A DNA stretch of 64,000 nucleotides, taken from positions 1 to 64,000 of the forward strand of contig CALWQP010000009.1 of the NCBI GenBank assembly GCA_944383695.1, in the 5' to 3' direction. The stretch is from an uncultured Mediterraneibacter sp. (lineage in GTDB: Bacteria > Bacillota > Clostridia > Lachnospirales > Lachnospiraceae). The position numbers were made by a program, and so were the translations under genes. Positions 1 to 9,014 of the stretch are shown here, piece by piece (position 1 is the stretch's first letter; the number at the start of each line of letters is the position of its first letter). Under the pieces are notes generated by a model. It had not been told where the DNA came from, searched no databases, and saw only the letters and a program-made list of their open reading frames with translations.

Positions 1-65
1 AGCTGGATTCGAACCAGCGAATGCAGGAGTCAAAGTCCTGTGCCTTACCGCTTGGCGATAGCCCA
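1..65 (-). tRNA. tRNA-Gln (TTG), 3' end cut by the window edge
   Basis: The minus strand reads TGGGCTA acceptor, D-loop AAGCGGTAAGGC, anticodon loop CTTTGAC (anticodon TTG) between CAGGA/TCCTG arms, and a GGTTCGAATCC T-loop. The 3' acceptor strand lies outside the window. It is the last tRNA of a five-gene minus-strand cluster. Confidence 0.93.
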
Positions 66-114
66 TTAAAGACTTAATCTGACACTGCCTGCCAGTGCGA
101 ATATAAAAGAAAAG

Positions 115-189
115 GGTGGGTAGTGGGACTCGAACCCACGATATCCAGAACCACAATCTGGCGCGCTAACCAACTGCACCATACCCACC
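115..189 (-). tRNA. tRNA-His (GTG)
   Basis: The minus strand shows a GTGGGTA acceptor pairing with TACCCAC, anticodon loop TTGTGGT (GTG) and a GGTTCGAGTCC T-loop. An extra 5' G (position 189) can pair with the C at 115, the identity element of His tRNAs. No CCA is encoded. Confidence 0.95.
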
Positions 190-193
190 ATAA

Positions 194-267
194 CGAGCCT
201 GGGGGGATTCGAACCCTCGACCTACGGCTTAGAAGGCCGTTGCTCTATCCAGCTGAGCTACAGACTC
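194..267 (-). tRNA. tRNA-Arg (TCT)
   Basis: The minus strand shows a GAGTCTG acceptor against CAGGCTC (one G-U pair) and anticodon loop TTCTAAG (TCT) in a CGGCC/GGCCG context, with a standard T-loop. No CCA is encoded. It lies between the Gly and His genes of the cluster; a CCGCA-TCTTC-TGCGG mini-hairpin sits in the spacer toward tRNA-Gly. Confidence 0.95.
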
Positions 268-313
268 ATATGCAAATATCCCCTTTTAAGGCTCTCCGCA
301 TCTTCTGCGGAAA

Positions 314-384
314 AGCGGGTGATGGGAATCGAACCCACGTATCCAGCTTGGAAGGCTGGTGTTCTACCATTGAACTACACCCGC
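314..384 (-). tRNA. tRNA-Gly (TCC), copy 1
   Basis: The minus strand shows a GCGGGTG acceptor pairing with CACCCGC, discriminator T and anticodon TCC in CCAGCCTTCCAAGCTGG. The sequence is identical base for base to the lone tRNA-Gly at 24084-24154. No CCA is encoded. Confidence 0.95.
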
Positions 385-389
385 ACGTA

Positions 390-464
390 TCGGGGTGACA
401 GGATTCGAACCTGCGACCTCCTGGTCCCAAACCAGGCGCTCTAGCCAAGCTGAGCCACACCCCG
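390..464 (-). tRNA. tRNA-Pro (TGG)
   Basis: The minus strand shows a CGGGGTG acceptor pairing with CACCCCG, discriminator A, and anticodon TGG in CCTGGTTTGGGACCAGG. It is the first gene of the tRNA cluster, about 35 bp downstream of the predicted start site. No CCA is encoded. Confidence 0.95.
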
Positions 465-466
465 AT

Positions 467-534
467 AATCCTTGCGCACCCTGTCTTTCTCGTAGCGCAA
501 GGATTATTATATTATAAGCTTTTCGCTATGTCAA
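467..534 (-). promoter_or_regulatory. tRNA operon promoter with inverted repeat at the start site
   Basis: On the minus strand TTGACA (534-529), a 17-bp spacer and TATAAT (511-506) form an exact consensus sigma-A promoter. An 11-bp perfect inverted repeat (467-477 with 495-505, loop 17) begins right after the -10 box and spans the expected start site near 499. The repeat could be an operator-like site; as transcript, only the inner part of the left arm would be present. Nothing else is evident between here and position 611. Confidence 0.8.
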
Positions 535-611
535 CAATTTTTTTATTAATTCTGAAGAATTACCCACTGTCTTTTCATCATTCACAATCTGATTGCTATC
601 ATACTCCCTTT

Positions 612-3600
612 CTATTTTTTCCACATTCTCTCATTACTTTTCACAGTAACTGTGACTGCTGCTATAATGCCCGCAGCTACCAGCAATAACACATATATGT
701 CTCCTGCAAAACTGTCCCCTGTATTCACAGCCTTGTTAATATTTTCCTGTTGGTCTGTCCCGGAGGCTGATGGAGCATTTCCACCCGCCTGAGTATTGGG
801 TATTTGCGCTCCCGGATCCTGCGCCTGAGCAAGCATTGCAACCGCGTTTTCAAGCTGATCTAATATCTGATCCACTGCTGCCTGGTCCGCAGTACCCGAT
901 TCATTGATTCTCACCGCTTCAGCTAATATGTTTTGAAGCGCGGCCCACGTCTCCGGGGTATAGTCTGATGCTGTCAGGGCATATATCTGCTCAATCTTGG
1001 CATCAAGTGCCGTCTTGTCCACTTCCGGCTCTGGTTCCCCTGCCTTTTCAAGGGCATCTATCGCTTTTTGAAGTTCTGCCAGCGCCTGATTTACAATGTC
1101 CTGACTTGCAGCGGTATCTTCAATGACCGCCTTTGCTTCTGTCAGTTTGCTTTGCAGCAGCTCCCAACTGACTGCTGTATAATCAGCTTCCACCAGCGCT
1201 TCCACCTCACTTATCTTTGCAGCCAGCTGTGACTTATCCACTTGCTCAGGGGTTCCTTTTGTTATGACCTGCTGGACTTTTACTTCCTCGGGATTGGTTA
1301 TATATACACTAGTCTGCAATGTTCCATATATCGTAGTTTTTACATCTGCGAGACTGTCCCATCCTGACAGATCCCATACCGGAATTGCCTGAACAGTCCT
1401 ATTCGTCCCCTGTATATCTAACCTGACATCCACCAGCGACTCGAGATTAAGATCTGCTGCGGCAGTCTCGTTACCGACTGTTTTTTCTTGGAGGACTTCT
1501 TCCACCGCACCGTAGACCGTTCCCTCTGCCACTCGCTTTCCTGTAACAGTCAGCTCTTTAATAGACACGCTGCCACCCGCCGCATTCTCATTCAGTCCCC
1601 CTACAGGATAGAACAGACGGATATATCTAGCCATCACCGGTACTTCTAGGTCAATCGTGTCTGTAATGTCCGAATCATTTGAGGACGCTCGATCGAACGC
1701 TTGAATCTCAATCCATGTTTCCTTGTCGTCAGATACCTGAATCTGATAATTTATCGGCCACACCTTGCGGTAATAGTCGATTCTGATCTGATTGAAGTAA
1801 GCATTCTGTTCGCCCAAATCGAGAATAAGCCACTGATCTGCCGCTTCTCCGAAGCTCTTACCATTCAGGGGTCCACTGCTCCATCTTGTCTCACTGTTTC
1901 CATCAATTGCAAGATCACCTGTATAATTTGTCTCAGCAGAACCGTCAAGCTCCCACTCTACGTCAGATACCTCAATTGAACTTCCATCTGCAAGATTTAT
2001 ATCTTCCTCTCCCGGCCCATCTCCGGATCCATCCCCAACTGTCACAACAAACGCAATCTCACACCCAAGAGGATTAGACAGATTATAACGGTATGGGAGG
2101 CTTCCAAGCACGTCCACCGCTCCGGAAACCGACGTATCCACAGTTGCCGGACTCCACTTAGGCATTACTTTCACTGTTGTATCCTGTTCGTCATTTTCAG
2201 CGGTTATGACAGCCTGCGCAAATGACGGAAGCGCCGCCTCTGCTCCGACTTGAACCTGCTGATCCTCCATCTCCTGTACAGAGACATAGGACATCTCCGC
2301 ATGTCTTCTTACACCGTTTACTTCCAGCTCGCGAAGACCGATGCAGTTGCCTGCTGCTCCACTGTTGATGGAACGGAACAATAGCCGGACATATCTCGCC
2401 ATGACCGGAACTTCAAATTCTTCTACCACCGTATCTACAGGGTAGGTAGAACCGTTATTCTCGTGCTGAATCGTCTTTACTGTGATCCAGTTCGATTTAT
2501 CATCGGATACCTGAATATCATAATCTGTTGGATACACTTTATTAAAGTAACTCATCTTCACGCTTGAGATCATGTTGGAGTACCCACCCAGGTCAACAAT
2601 GATCCACTGCGGGCTTGATGCGTTATTTCCTTTAAGCGGGCCGCTGTCCCACTTCGTTTCCAGAGTCCCATCTACTGCTGACTCAGGTTTTACGGCGGAA
2701 GTCTCTATACCGGATACTTCCACCGGCTGATTCAATGCAAGATTGACTGTCTCTGTGGAATCCTGCACACTAGAATCAAGATAAATATTATCCACTGCCT
2801 GTCCCACATCGCCTAAAGGATCAGCGCCATATGTGACAATGACCTCACTGATCTGTGCGGATTTTCCTTCAGCAAATTCCAGCCGGATGGCATGGATATC
2901 CCCCACATCATCCAGTTCAAACGTCTGGTCTGTTTCCGACTGTGTTCCTAAATCCTGCACACTGCCATCCGCTTTCACGACTAAAACTGACGCATCGCAG
3001 GATCCGCTTTGAAGAATACGGAACTTCTCCACATTTACGCTGTTCACAACCTTATACTCCAGATGATCCCCTTCTTTTGCCTCGCCTGAAAGGAATATGG
3101 TAGACAGGTCTTTGTCATTCACATAAGATACATTTCCTGACGTATTTGTGGTTATAAGTGATGGATCCACATAATCTTCTGCTTCTATTGCGCCTTGATT
3201 CACGGCGATCTCACAGAGCGTAAGAGGAGTTTCCGCGGTTTCAGTAAGAGTCAGTTTTATGAATCTCGCCTCATCCCCGCCAGCATCAGCAGTATATGTT
3301 CTCGTAGTCGGACCAACCTCCGCGCCGTTTTCTACAAGATCAGCAACCTTATTAAACTCTGCATTGTCTGCTGATATAGATAACTCTGCAGCTTTAATCA
3401 GATTGGAGTCCGAAGTGGTGATTGCAATATCATGAATCGCCTGTGTCCGCCCCATATCTATAATGACATAATCATTAACCTTCTGATACTGCGCCGTCTC
3501 CGCGCCTGTTGCACTATTGCCGTCAAATGCCGCGCTCCAGTCAGAACCCTCTCCAAGAGACATATTAGTATCTTCCACTGTCAGTTCTGTATCCAGATTC

Positions 3601-5990
3601 TCTATGACAACTGCCAGTTTTGAAAGCACGGCAACGACAGGCTCTGTCCCTTCATTGATAAGGCGCACATAGCGGACAGCCGTATTGCTGTCCAACTGTC
3701 CCGGATCGGCATCTGTCCACTCATCTCCATACATGGAATACTGAAGCGTCAGTGAATTTACCCCTGTTCCCTCTAATGACAGTGCAGAAATATCCGCAAT
3801 ATCATTTTTCTTGATGCCAATATAGTCTCCTGGCTCAAACTGAATTCTGCCGACATTACGGATGCTGTACTCCTTCTCCTGGATCGTCAGCGGAGTAGCG
3901 GCGTATTCTTCCATGTTTGTGTATACTCTGTCCGCCGTTTCTTCATTCGCATCGGCAAGAAGATCTTCCATATATTTGCTTACATCTTCCAGACATGATT
4001 CCACAAAAGGAACCAGCCTTTTGCTGGCTGCCTTTATTTTCGGTCTGCTGTTCCCATCCGGATACTGGTATGTTCTCTCATTATATTTACTCACCTCTGC
4101 TGATGCAGAAGCAAAATTCTCCCATATGACCGTCAGATCCGGCGACGCCTTATCCATCTCCATCTCCGCACTCAGCAGCAGCTCTCCCGCCAGGGCCGCA
4201 TTCTTCAGTGCCTGAAGCCAGCCCTCTCCGCCGTCTGTTCCACCCGGATTGGACAGTTCCTGTACAAGAGCATCATTGTCGCACTTCTCCATAAACTCAT
4301 CCACTGCAGACTGAATATGTCTGAACTCCGCAAGCAAATCAACCGCAGTCTCGTCTGTGGAGATATCTTCGCCAGCTTTGATCTTTCCAAGCACGCTCTC
4401 CAGAGCATCCTTTATATACAAAGACTCTTCAAAGCCTGCCGGAATCCTGGATGATCCGGGACAGTCAGACACGTTTCTTGCAATCGTCAGGTAAGCGTCA
4501 TACACCTCCGGCTGGAGATATTTGAAACATTGCTCCCACACTTCCTCTGTATGGGAAGAGTAGTTATTCACATTCCAGAAATATGCTCCTAACTGAAACA
4601 ACGCCACCTTGTCCGCCTCGGCAAAGAAGATCGGGTTGGACACCGCCCCTGCAAGTCCTGTGATATTATCCTGGATATAATGAGCGCTGCTTCCGAGAAA
4701 GACACCGGATTTTGCATGTTCACTGACAGGATAATTCACCCAGAATACCGGGCTGTGTCCGGTAAGATTTGCCGCATTATTAATCGAATCCTGATAAAAC
4801 GGAGAGTTTACATCCCTTCCCGTCCAGAAAATATGGATATCTTCATTAAATTCCTGCATGGCTTCCACTTCGCCCGGATACCATGTCTCCCATAGATCAT
4901 TATATCCCTGCGGGCAATAGATCATATCTTCGCAGCCTTTTTCTTTGAGATAATTATCCAGATCATTGACAAAAGATACAACGATATTATAATCTCCTCC
5001 GCCAAAATCATCATTAAGAACACAGAATCTCCGAACTCCAATGTCGTAAAGCTGGTCAAACTTTGCTTTCATCTTAGCTAACTGCGCAGTATATTTTGCA
5101 TCACTCGTACTGGAAATACCTGAAAGCGCAGAGCCCAGATGAACGGACCAGGAAAACTCACACTTGGTCTTCTTCTGAAGTTCAATAAGCTCTTTGAACT
5201 CATTGATCGTGTCTTCCGGATACAGCACGTCCCACTGTGACGTATGATATGTATCTGACTTGGACGCATAAATGTATATGTTCATCTTGATATCCCTGGT
5301 GAATTCCATCAGACTCTTTCTCTGTTCATGCGTCCATCCGCCGTAAAAACCTTCTATGTATCCTCTGGCTTCAATGGAAGCATAGTCCTGGATCTGCACT
5401 GGAAGGAACTTCGCCCCCGCAAAGGAGGAAAACATCATCTTCAGCGTCGCTACACCATAGAAAGCCGCATCTGCATCTTTCCCCAGGATGTAGATATTTC
5501 CGTCCTCTGCATAGAGGGCATACGCATCTGGATATTGAAACAGATCTTCTGACAAATTTTGGCTCTCAAACCACTTATCCGCTTCGTCATTACTCCCATT
5601 AATCCCGATCACGATATTGCTCGTGCCTTCCGCACTATCCGCAGGCGTACCGCTCTTTCCATACTCCTTCAGAACTTCATTAAGATAGTCCTTCGTAGAC
5701 TGGTCGATACTATCTCCGGCCACAATATTGACTGTATTCTCAAGTGTAAACTCCGTCCCCTCAGGATAATCAATCGACTGAGGAACAGGATATATCTGGT
5801 ATGCATCATCTTTTAGAGAATATGCATCCCCTTCCTGCCAGGTGGATACCCATGGAGACTCAGATGCCGCCACGCCCATCACGCTGTCGCCCGTTGTGTC
5901 GTCCGCTTCCTGCGCAAACGTGACAGCCGGAGTCGTCACTGTCATGGCAGTTGCAAGCAACAACGCAAACAAGCCCTTCATCTTCTTCAT
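612..5990 (-). CDS. Secreted, wall-anchored GH84 beta-N-acetylglucosaminidase (NagH/NagJ-like)
   Basis: Predicted 1792-residue exo-enzyme releasing beta-linked GlcNAc from host glycans (mucin O-glycans or hyaluronan; substrate not certain). An N-terminal signal peptide (about 1-26) is followed by a GH20b-like domain (about 60-200) and the GH84 barrel (about 205-500) with GYIEGFYGG at 210-218 and the catalytic Asp pair D327-D328 in CVLNDDFGGG. Then come helices, weaker discoidin-like folds, two clear F5/8 type C (CBM32) domains (about 1080-1220 and 1330-1470), Ig-like linkers and two FIVAR helical repeats. The tail has a VNTGDS sortase-like signal, a hydrophobic segment and KSNERMWKK. The start is supported by AAGGAGGAG about 11 bp upstream. 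A second, differently organised GH84 enzyme lies at 48779-54343. GH84 assignment is strong; exact substrate is inference. Confidence 0.93.
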   Translation of the reverse strand: MKKMKGLFALLLATAMTVTTPAVTFAQEADDTTGDSVMGVAASESPWVSTWQEGDAYSLKDDAYQIYPVPQSIDYPEGTEFTLENTVNIVAGDSIDQSTKDYLNEVLKEYGKSGTPADSAEGTSNIVIGINGSNDEADKWFESQNLSEDLFQYPDAYALYAEDGNIYILGKDADAAFYGVATLKMMFSSFAGAKFLPVQIQDYASIEARGYIEGFYGGWTHEQRKSLMEFTRDIKMNIYIYASKSDTYHTSQWDVLYPEDTINEFKELIELQKKTKCEFSWSVHLGSALSGISSTSDAKYTAQLAKMKAKFDQLYDIGVRRFCVLNDDFGGGDYNIVVSFVNDLDNYLKEKGCEDMIYCPQGYNDLWETWYPGEVEAMQEFNEDIHIFWTGRDVNSPFYQDSINNAANLTGHSPVFWVNYPVSEHAKSGVFLGSSAHYIQDNITGLAGAVSNPIFFAEADKVALFQLGAYFWNVNNYSSHTEEVWEQCFKYLQPEVYDAYLTIARNVSDCPGSSRIPAGFEESLYIKDALESVLGKIKAGEDISTDETAVDLLAEFRHIQSAVDEFMEKCDNDALVQELSNPGGTDGGEGWLQALKNAALAGELLLSAEMEMDKASPDLTVIWENFASASAEVSKYNERTYQYPDGNSRPKIKAASKRLVPFVESCLEDVSKYMEDLLADANEETADRVYTNMEEYAATPLTIQEKEYSIRNVGRIQFEPGDYIGIKKNDIADISALSLEGTGVNSLTLQYSMYGDEWTDADPGQLDSNTAVRYVRLINEGTEPVVAVLSKLAVVIENLDTELTVEDTNMSLGEGSDWSAAFDGNSATGAETAQYQKVNDYVIIDMGRTQAIHDIAITTSDSNLIKAAELSISADNAEFNKVADLVENGAEVGPTTRTYTADAGGDEARFIKLTLTETAETPLTLCEIAVNQGAIEAEDYVDPSLITTNTSGNVSYVNDKDLSTIFLSGEAKEGDHLEYKVVNSVNVEKFRILQSGSCDASVLVVKADGSVQDLGTQSETDQTFELDDVGDIHAIRLEFAEGKSAQISEVIVTYGADPLGDVGQAVDNIYLDSSVQDSTETVNLALNQPVEVSGIETSAVKPESAVDGTLETKWDSGPLKGNNASSPQWIIVDLGGYSNMISSVKMSYFNKVYPTDYDIQVSDDKSNWITVKTIQHENNGSTYPVDTVVEEFEVPVMARYVRLLFRSINSGAAGNCIGLRELEVNGVRRHAEMSYVSVQEMEDQQVQVGAEAALPSFAQAVITAENDEQDTTVKVMPKWSPATVDTSVSGAVDVLGSLPYRYNLSNPLGCEIAFVVTVGDGSGDGPGEEDINLADGSSIEVSDVEWELDGSAETNYTGDLAIDGNSETRWSSGPLNGKSFGEAADQWLILDLGEQNAYFNQIRIDYYRKVWPINYQIQVSDDKETWIEIQAFDRASSNDSDITDTIDLEVPVMARYIRLFYPVGGLNENAAGGSVSIKELTVTGKRVAEGTVYGAVEEVLQEKTVGNETAAADLNLESLVDVRLDIQGTNRTVQAIPVWDLSGWDSLADVKTTIYGTLQTSVYITNPEEVKVQQVITKGTPEQVDKSQLAAKISEVEALVEADYTAVSWELLQSKLTEAKAVIEDTAASQDIVNQALAELQKAIDALEKAGEPEPEVDKTALDAKIEQIYALTASDYTPETWAALQNILAEAVRINESGTADQAAVDQILDQLENAVAMLAQAQDPGAQIPNTQAGGNAPSASGTDQQENINKAVNTGDSFAGDIYVLLLVAAGIIAAVTVTVKSNERMWKK

Positions 5991-6073
5991 ATACTCTTAC
6001 TCCTCCTTGTAAATTTTGACTGTTTTTTTCTATTTTTTCTTGCTTTTTCAGGCATAACGCTCATATTTCTTCT

Positions 6074-6102
6074 AGAATAACACACTTTATGGTATATTCC
6101 AA
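6074..6102 (-). promoter_or_regulatory. Promoter of the first GH84 gene
   Basis: On the minus strand TTGGAA, 17 bp, TATTCT. It lies about 85 bp upstream of the start codon. The remaining 5991-6298 gap holds only AT-rich sequence and the terminator at 6204-6246. Confidence 0.45.
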
Positions 6103-6203
6103 ACATAATTCTGCTTTTTACAATAAATTTTGTGCAAAGGTTTGCTCTTCATCATATTCTCATAAAAGACGGCGACAAAACGCTGTCTGTGAAAAAACTG
6201 ATC

Positions 6204-6246
6204 AAAAACCCGGAGTCTGAAAATACGGCTCACAAAAAACTCCCGG
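6204..6246 (-). terminator. Probable terminator of the rdgB-phosphodiesterase pair
   Basis: On the minus strand a CCGGGAGT / ACTCCGG stem (one bulge) with a long loop is followed by GTTTTTG. It lies 53 bp past the phosphodiesterase stop. Confidence 0.4.
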
Positions 6247-6298
6247 CATCAGCATGTTTTCAAAGAACTGCTGTTCCAGGAGTCATCTCTCATTTACA

Positions 6299-6781
6299 TT
6301 ATTCAAAATATTTTTCTTCAAATGAAGCTTCGCCGTCCCCATCGATCTCCATGATCATGTAACTTCCTCTGTGGCCTTCCTGGCGCGGGAACGAAACACT
6401 CCCCGGATTGAGCACGGTCATGCCGTCACTCTGCTCAAAATAAGGCTTATGCGTGTGACCGAACATCACGATATCCGCCTTCCTCGCCCTTCCCTCCTGC
6501 CGGATATATTCCGTATCAAGCGATACATAATACGGATGTCCGTGAGTGATAAAAACTTTAAATCTTCCTATATAAAACTCTTCTTCTCTTGGCAGGTCAG
6601 AAAAGAAATCGTTATTTCCTCTTACCATATGCTTCTCGCAGTCTACGACCGCATTTATATAATCCTCTCCGCCCTCCACATCGCCGAGGTGGATAAACAT
6701 ATCAATCCCGCCGGCTTCCTCCAGAGCTCTGTCAAGCCCTGCGTGCCGTCCGTGTGTGTCGCTGATGATCAATACTCTCAT
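6299..6781 (-). CDS. YfcE/MJ0936-family metallophosphodiesterase
   Basis: A 160-residue calcineurin-like phosphoesterase, the usual length for the YfcE/YsnB group. Metal-binding motifs are visible: DTHGR at the N-terminus, HLGDVEGGE, GNND, FITHGH and MFGHTHKP, ending in LNPGSVSFPRQ, which is typical of the family. It probably hydrolyses phosphodiesters with Mn2+ in the cytoplasm; the physiological substrate is unknown. Its start overlaps the rdgB stop by 4 bp, so the two are translationally coupled, a pairing common in Clostridia. Confidence 0.88.
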   Translation of the reverse strand: MRVLIISDTHGRHAGLDRALEEAGGIDMFIHLGDVEGGEDYINAVVDCEKHMVRGNNDFFSDLPREEEFYIGRFKVFITHGHPYYVSLDTEYIRQEGRARKADIVMFGHTHKPYFEQSDGMTVLNPGSVSFPRQEGHRGSYMIMEIDGDGEASFEEKYFE

Positions 6782-7392
6782 AACTCTCCCTCTCCGAATT
6801 TATCCCACAAAATCTCTTTCATCGCACGGAGAGCCTTTCCTCTGTGGCTGAGCTCATTTTTCTGTTCAGGCGTCATCTGCGCCGTTGTGCAGCCATACTC
6901 AGGGACATAAAAAATCGGATCATATCCAAATCCGTTGCCGCCCTCAGACTCATGCGCAATACGGCCCTCGACCGTCTTGCGCACTGTCGCGACGGTCCCA
7001 TCCGGGAATACCGCAGCTACGGCACAGACAAAACGAGCAGTCCGTTCATCCTCCGGCACACCCTCCAGGCGGTCGAGCAAAATGCGGTTCTTTATATCAT
7101 AAGAAGTGTCTTCGCCTGCAAAACGAGCGGAATATATTCCCGGCGCTTTGTCCAGATAATCGATCTCCAGCCCGGAATCATCCGCAAGCACGATGTCATT
7201 GGTGAGCACTCTTGCCACAGCCCTCGCCTTGATCTCCGCATTTTCTTCAAAGCTCATGCCGTCCTCCACAATATCTACATCCGCTCCCGCTTCCTTCATG
7301 GACAGGATTTCTGCACCCAGACCGGCAAGTATCATCCGGATCTCCTTCATCTTATTCTCATTCCCAGTTGCAAATACGATTCTTCTTTTCAT
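6778..7392 (-). CDS. rdgB: XTP/dITP diphosphatase (non-canonical purine NTP pyrophosphatase)
   Basis: A 204-residue HAM1/RdgB protein that converts dITP, ITP and XTP to monophosphates and PPi, keeping deaminated purines out of nucleic acids. Signature segments are ATGNENKMKEI at the N-terminus, VLADDSGLEIDYL (metal-binding acidic residues), GIYSARFAG, GFGYDPIFYVPE and ELSHRGKALRAM near the C-terminus. Full length for the family. It is first in a coupled pair with the phosphodiesterase and follows the rlmL-type methyltransferase on the same strand by 55 bp. Confidence 0.95.
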   Translation of the reverse strand: MKRRIVFATGNENKMKEIRMILAGLGAEILSMKEAGADVDIVEDGMSFEENAEIKARAVARVLTNDIVLADDSGLEIDYLDKAPGIYSARFAGEDTSYDIKNRILLDRLEGVPEDERTARFVCAVAAVFPDGTVATVRKTVEGRIAHESEGGNGFGYDPIFYVPEYGCTTAQMTPEQKNELSHRGKALRAMKEILWDKFGEGEL

Positions 7393-7447
7393 CTTACATG
7401 TACCTTCTGCTTTTCTATGTACCTTCTATTATTATCTATTCTGATTT

Positions 7448-8596
7448 CTATCTTTTCTGCTTCGGCGGCTTAGGGCCCTGGAACTGGTAGAAATACGTCC
7501 GGAGCATCCCATTATATATTTTTCTGTTCCGGTCTGCCTTCCTCCCAAAATACCGCTCCGCGTCCTCATAACTCGTAATCATGTACGCTGACCATGTGTC
7601 AAGCTGCCTGAATGCCTCTCCGAACTCCCGGTACAACCGGGGAAGCGCTGACTTTTCTTCCAGCCGCTCGCCATATGGCGGATTTGTAATGATAAAGCCA
7701 TATTTCTTTGGATGGCTTAAATCTTTTACTTCCCGCTGCTGAAAATGAATGAGATGCGCCACGCCCGCATCCTCTGCGTTGCGGCGCGCTGCCCGGAGCA
7801 CTTCCGGGTCCACGTCATACCCCTGGATATCCGTCTCTATCTCATCGCAGATCATATCATGGGCTTCATCAACTGCCTCATACCAATCTTTCTTTTCCAC
7901 AAGGTTCGTCCACGTCTCAGAGGTAAATGACCTGTTCATCCCCGGCGCGATATTCGCAGCCATCATAGCCGCTTCTATGGGAAATGTCCCGCTGCCGCAG
8001 AATGGGTCCACGAGAATCCTGTCTTTTTTCCACGGTGTCAGCATGATAAGCGCCGCCGCTAGGTTCTCGGCGATAGGCGCTTTTCCCGCCACTGGCCGAT
8101 ACCCTCTCTTGTGAAGGGATATCCCTGTGGCATCAATACCGACAGTGACGATATCTTTCTTTAAAAAAACTCTGACCGGATAAGACGCCCCGCTCTCCTG
8201 AAACCACTGCGTATGATATTTTGACTTTAACCGTTCTACCATGGCTTTCTTCATGATGGACTGGATATCAGAGGGGCTGAACAGCCTGCTCTTTACCGAA
8301 GCAGCCTTTGCCACCCAGAACTTTCCATCCTCCGGAATATATGCCTCCCACGGGATCTCCTTTGTCCGGTCAAACAGCTCTTCAAACGTCACCGCCGGGA
8401 AACTCCCCACCTTCAGGAGTATCCTCTCCGCAGTTCGAAGAAATACATTCGCCCTGCACACAGCCTCAATCCCGCCGCAAAAAGTCACCCTGCCGTCTTC
8501 TACTTGTACGATCTCATATCCAAGATCCTGGATTTCTCTCTTTAAAACAGATTCCAGTCCGAAGTGGCAGGGCGCGATCCATTCCATCTTATCCAT
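7448..8596 (-). CDS. THUMP-domain 23S rRNA (guanine-N2) methyltransferase, RlmL/YpsC type
   Basis: A 382-residue class I SAM methyltransferase with an N-terminal THUMP RNA-binding domain (about 1-160) and a C-terminal UPF0020 methyltransferase domain. VDPFCGSGTFPIEAA is the SAM-binding loop and ITNPPYGERL is the NPPY motif of N-methyltransferases. Relatives methylate guanine N2 of 23S rRNA (E. coli RlmL N-terminal half, B. subtilis YpsC). The exact target is inferred from the family. The C-terminus is basic (GPKPPKQKR). A GGCGGAAG sequence precedes the start. Confidence 0.88.
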   Translation of the reverse strand: MDKMEWIAPCHFGLESVLKREIQDLGYEIVQVEDGRVTFCGGIEAVCRANVFLRTAERILLKVGSFPAVTFEELFDRTKEIPWEAYIPEDGKFWVAKAASVKSRLFSPSDIQSIMKKAMVERLKSKYHTQWFQESGASYPVRVFLKKDIVTVGIDATGISLHKRGYRPVAGKAPIAENLAAALIMLTPWKKDRILVDPFCGSGTFPIEAAMMAANIAPGMNRSFTSETWTNLVEKKDWYEAVDEAHDMICDEIETDIQGYDVDPEVLRAARRNAEDAGVAHLIHFQQREVKDLSHPKKYGFIITNPPYGERLEEKSALPRLYREFGEAFRQLDTWSAYMITSYEDAERYFGRKADRNRKIYNGMLRTYFYQFQGPKPPKQKR

Positions 8597-8639
8597 GAAT
8601 TCTTCCGCCCTTACATTTTTCTGTATCCATATTACTATA

Positions 8640-8682
8640 AATTGGGGACGTAGTAAAGTTGAACTTTACTACGTCCCCAATT
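8640..8682. repeat. 43-bp perfect palindrome
   Basis: Two 21-bp arms match perfectly around a single central G at 8661. The core of the left arm is GGGGACGTAGTAAAGTT and the right arm is its reverse complement. The element lies between the rlmL-type gene and the small Asn/Ser-rich gene, with no transposase nearby. It resembles REP/BIME-type palindromes mobilised by RayT enzymes, but could also simply fold as a hairpin in either transcript. Confidence 0.85.
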
Positions 8683-8740
8683 GACATTTTTCTCTGTTTC
8701 CAGCCTGCTGCGCGCCGATAGAAATCGGCTTTACATCGGT

Positions 8741-8938
8741 TTAATAACGGTCAGACTCGTCAAACGCGTCATGTGTTCTTCCGCAGTTCTTGCTGTCTGA
8801 CGCATTTGATCCCGCGTTGCTTCCGTTCTTGCTGGAATTTTTGTTCTTACTCTGTGTATCGCCATATGATGAGTAAGAGCTGTTCTTTGAGTTTGCGTTT
8901 TTGTTAGAATTGTTTGTATTGTTGTAATTCTTTGCCAT
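8741..8938 (-). CDS. Small Asn/Ser-rich protein of unknown function
   Basis: A 65-residue, very hydrophilic, low-complexity protein (runs of N, S, K and G, no hydrophobic segment), with one Cys near the end and an acidic terminus (DAFDESDRY). It is preceded by an excellent ribosome binding site (CAGGAGGGATACTC before ATG), so it is likely real. The composition is like small spore- or stress-associated proteins, but no family is recognised. A small GCCGAT-AGAA-ATCGGC hairpin at 8714-8729 lies just after the stop codon. Confidence 0.65.
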   Translation of the reverse strand: MAKNYNNTNNSNKNANSKNSSYSSYGDTQSKNKNSSKNGSNAGSNASDSKNCGRTHDAFDESDRY

Positions 8939-9014
8939 GAGTATCCCTCCTGTTTTTTTGGTTCAGTGTTAGTATCTCAACCCATGGCAGATTTTATGCA
9001 TTTTTATTTTTTAA

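Noticed and set aside
123-398. 91-residue frame over the tRNA cluster
   Set aside because: It is a translation of tRNA-Arg and tRNA-Gly complements; common spurious call.
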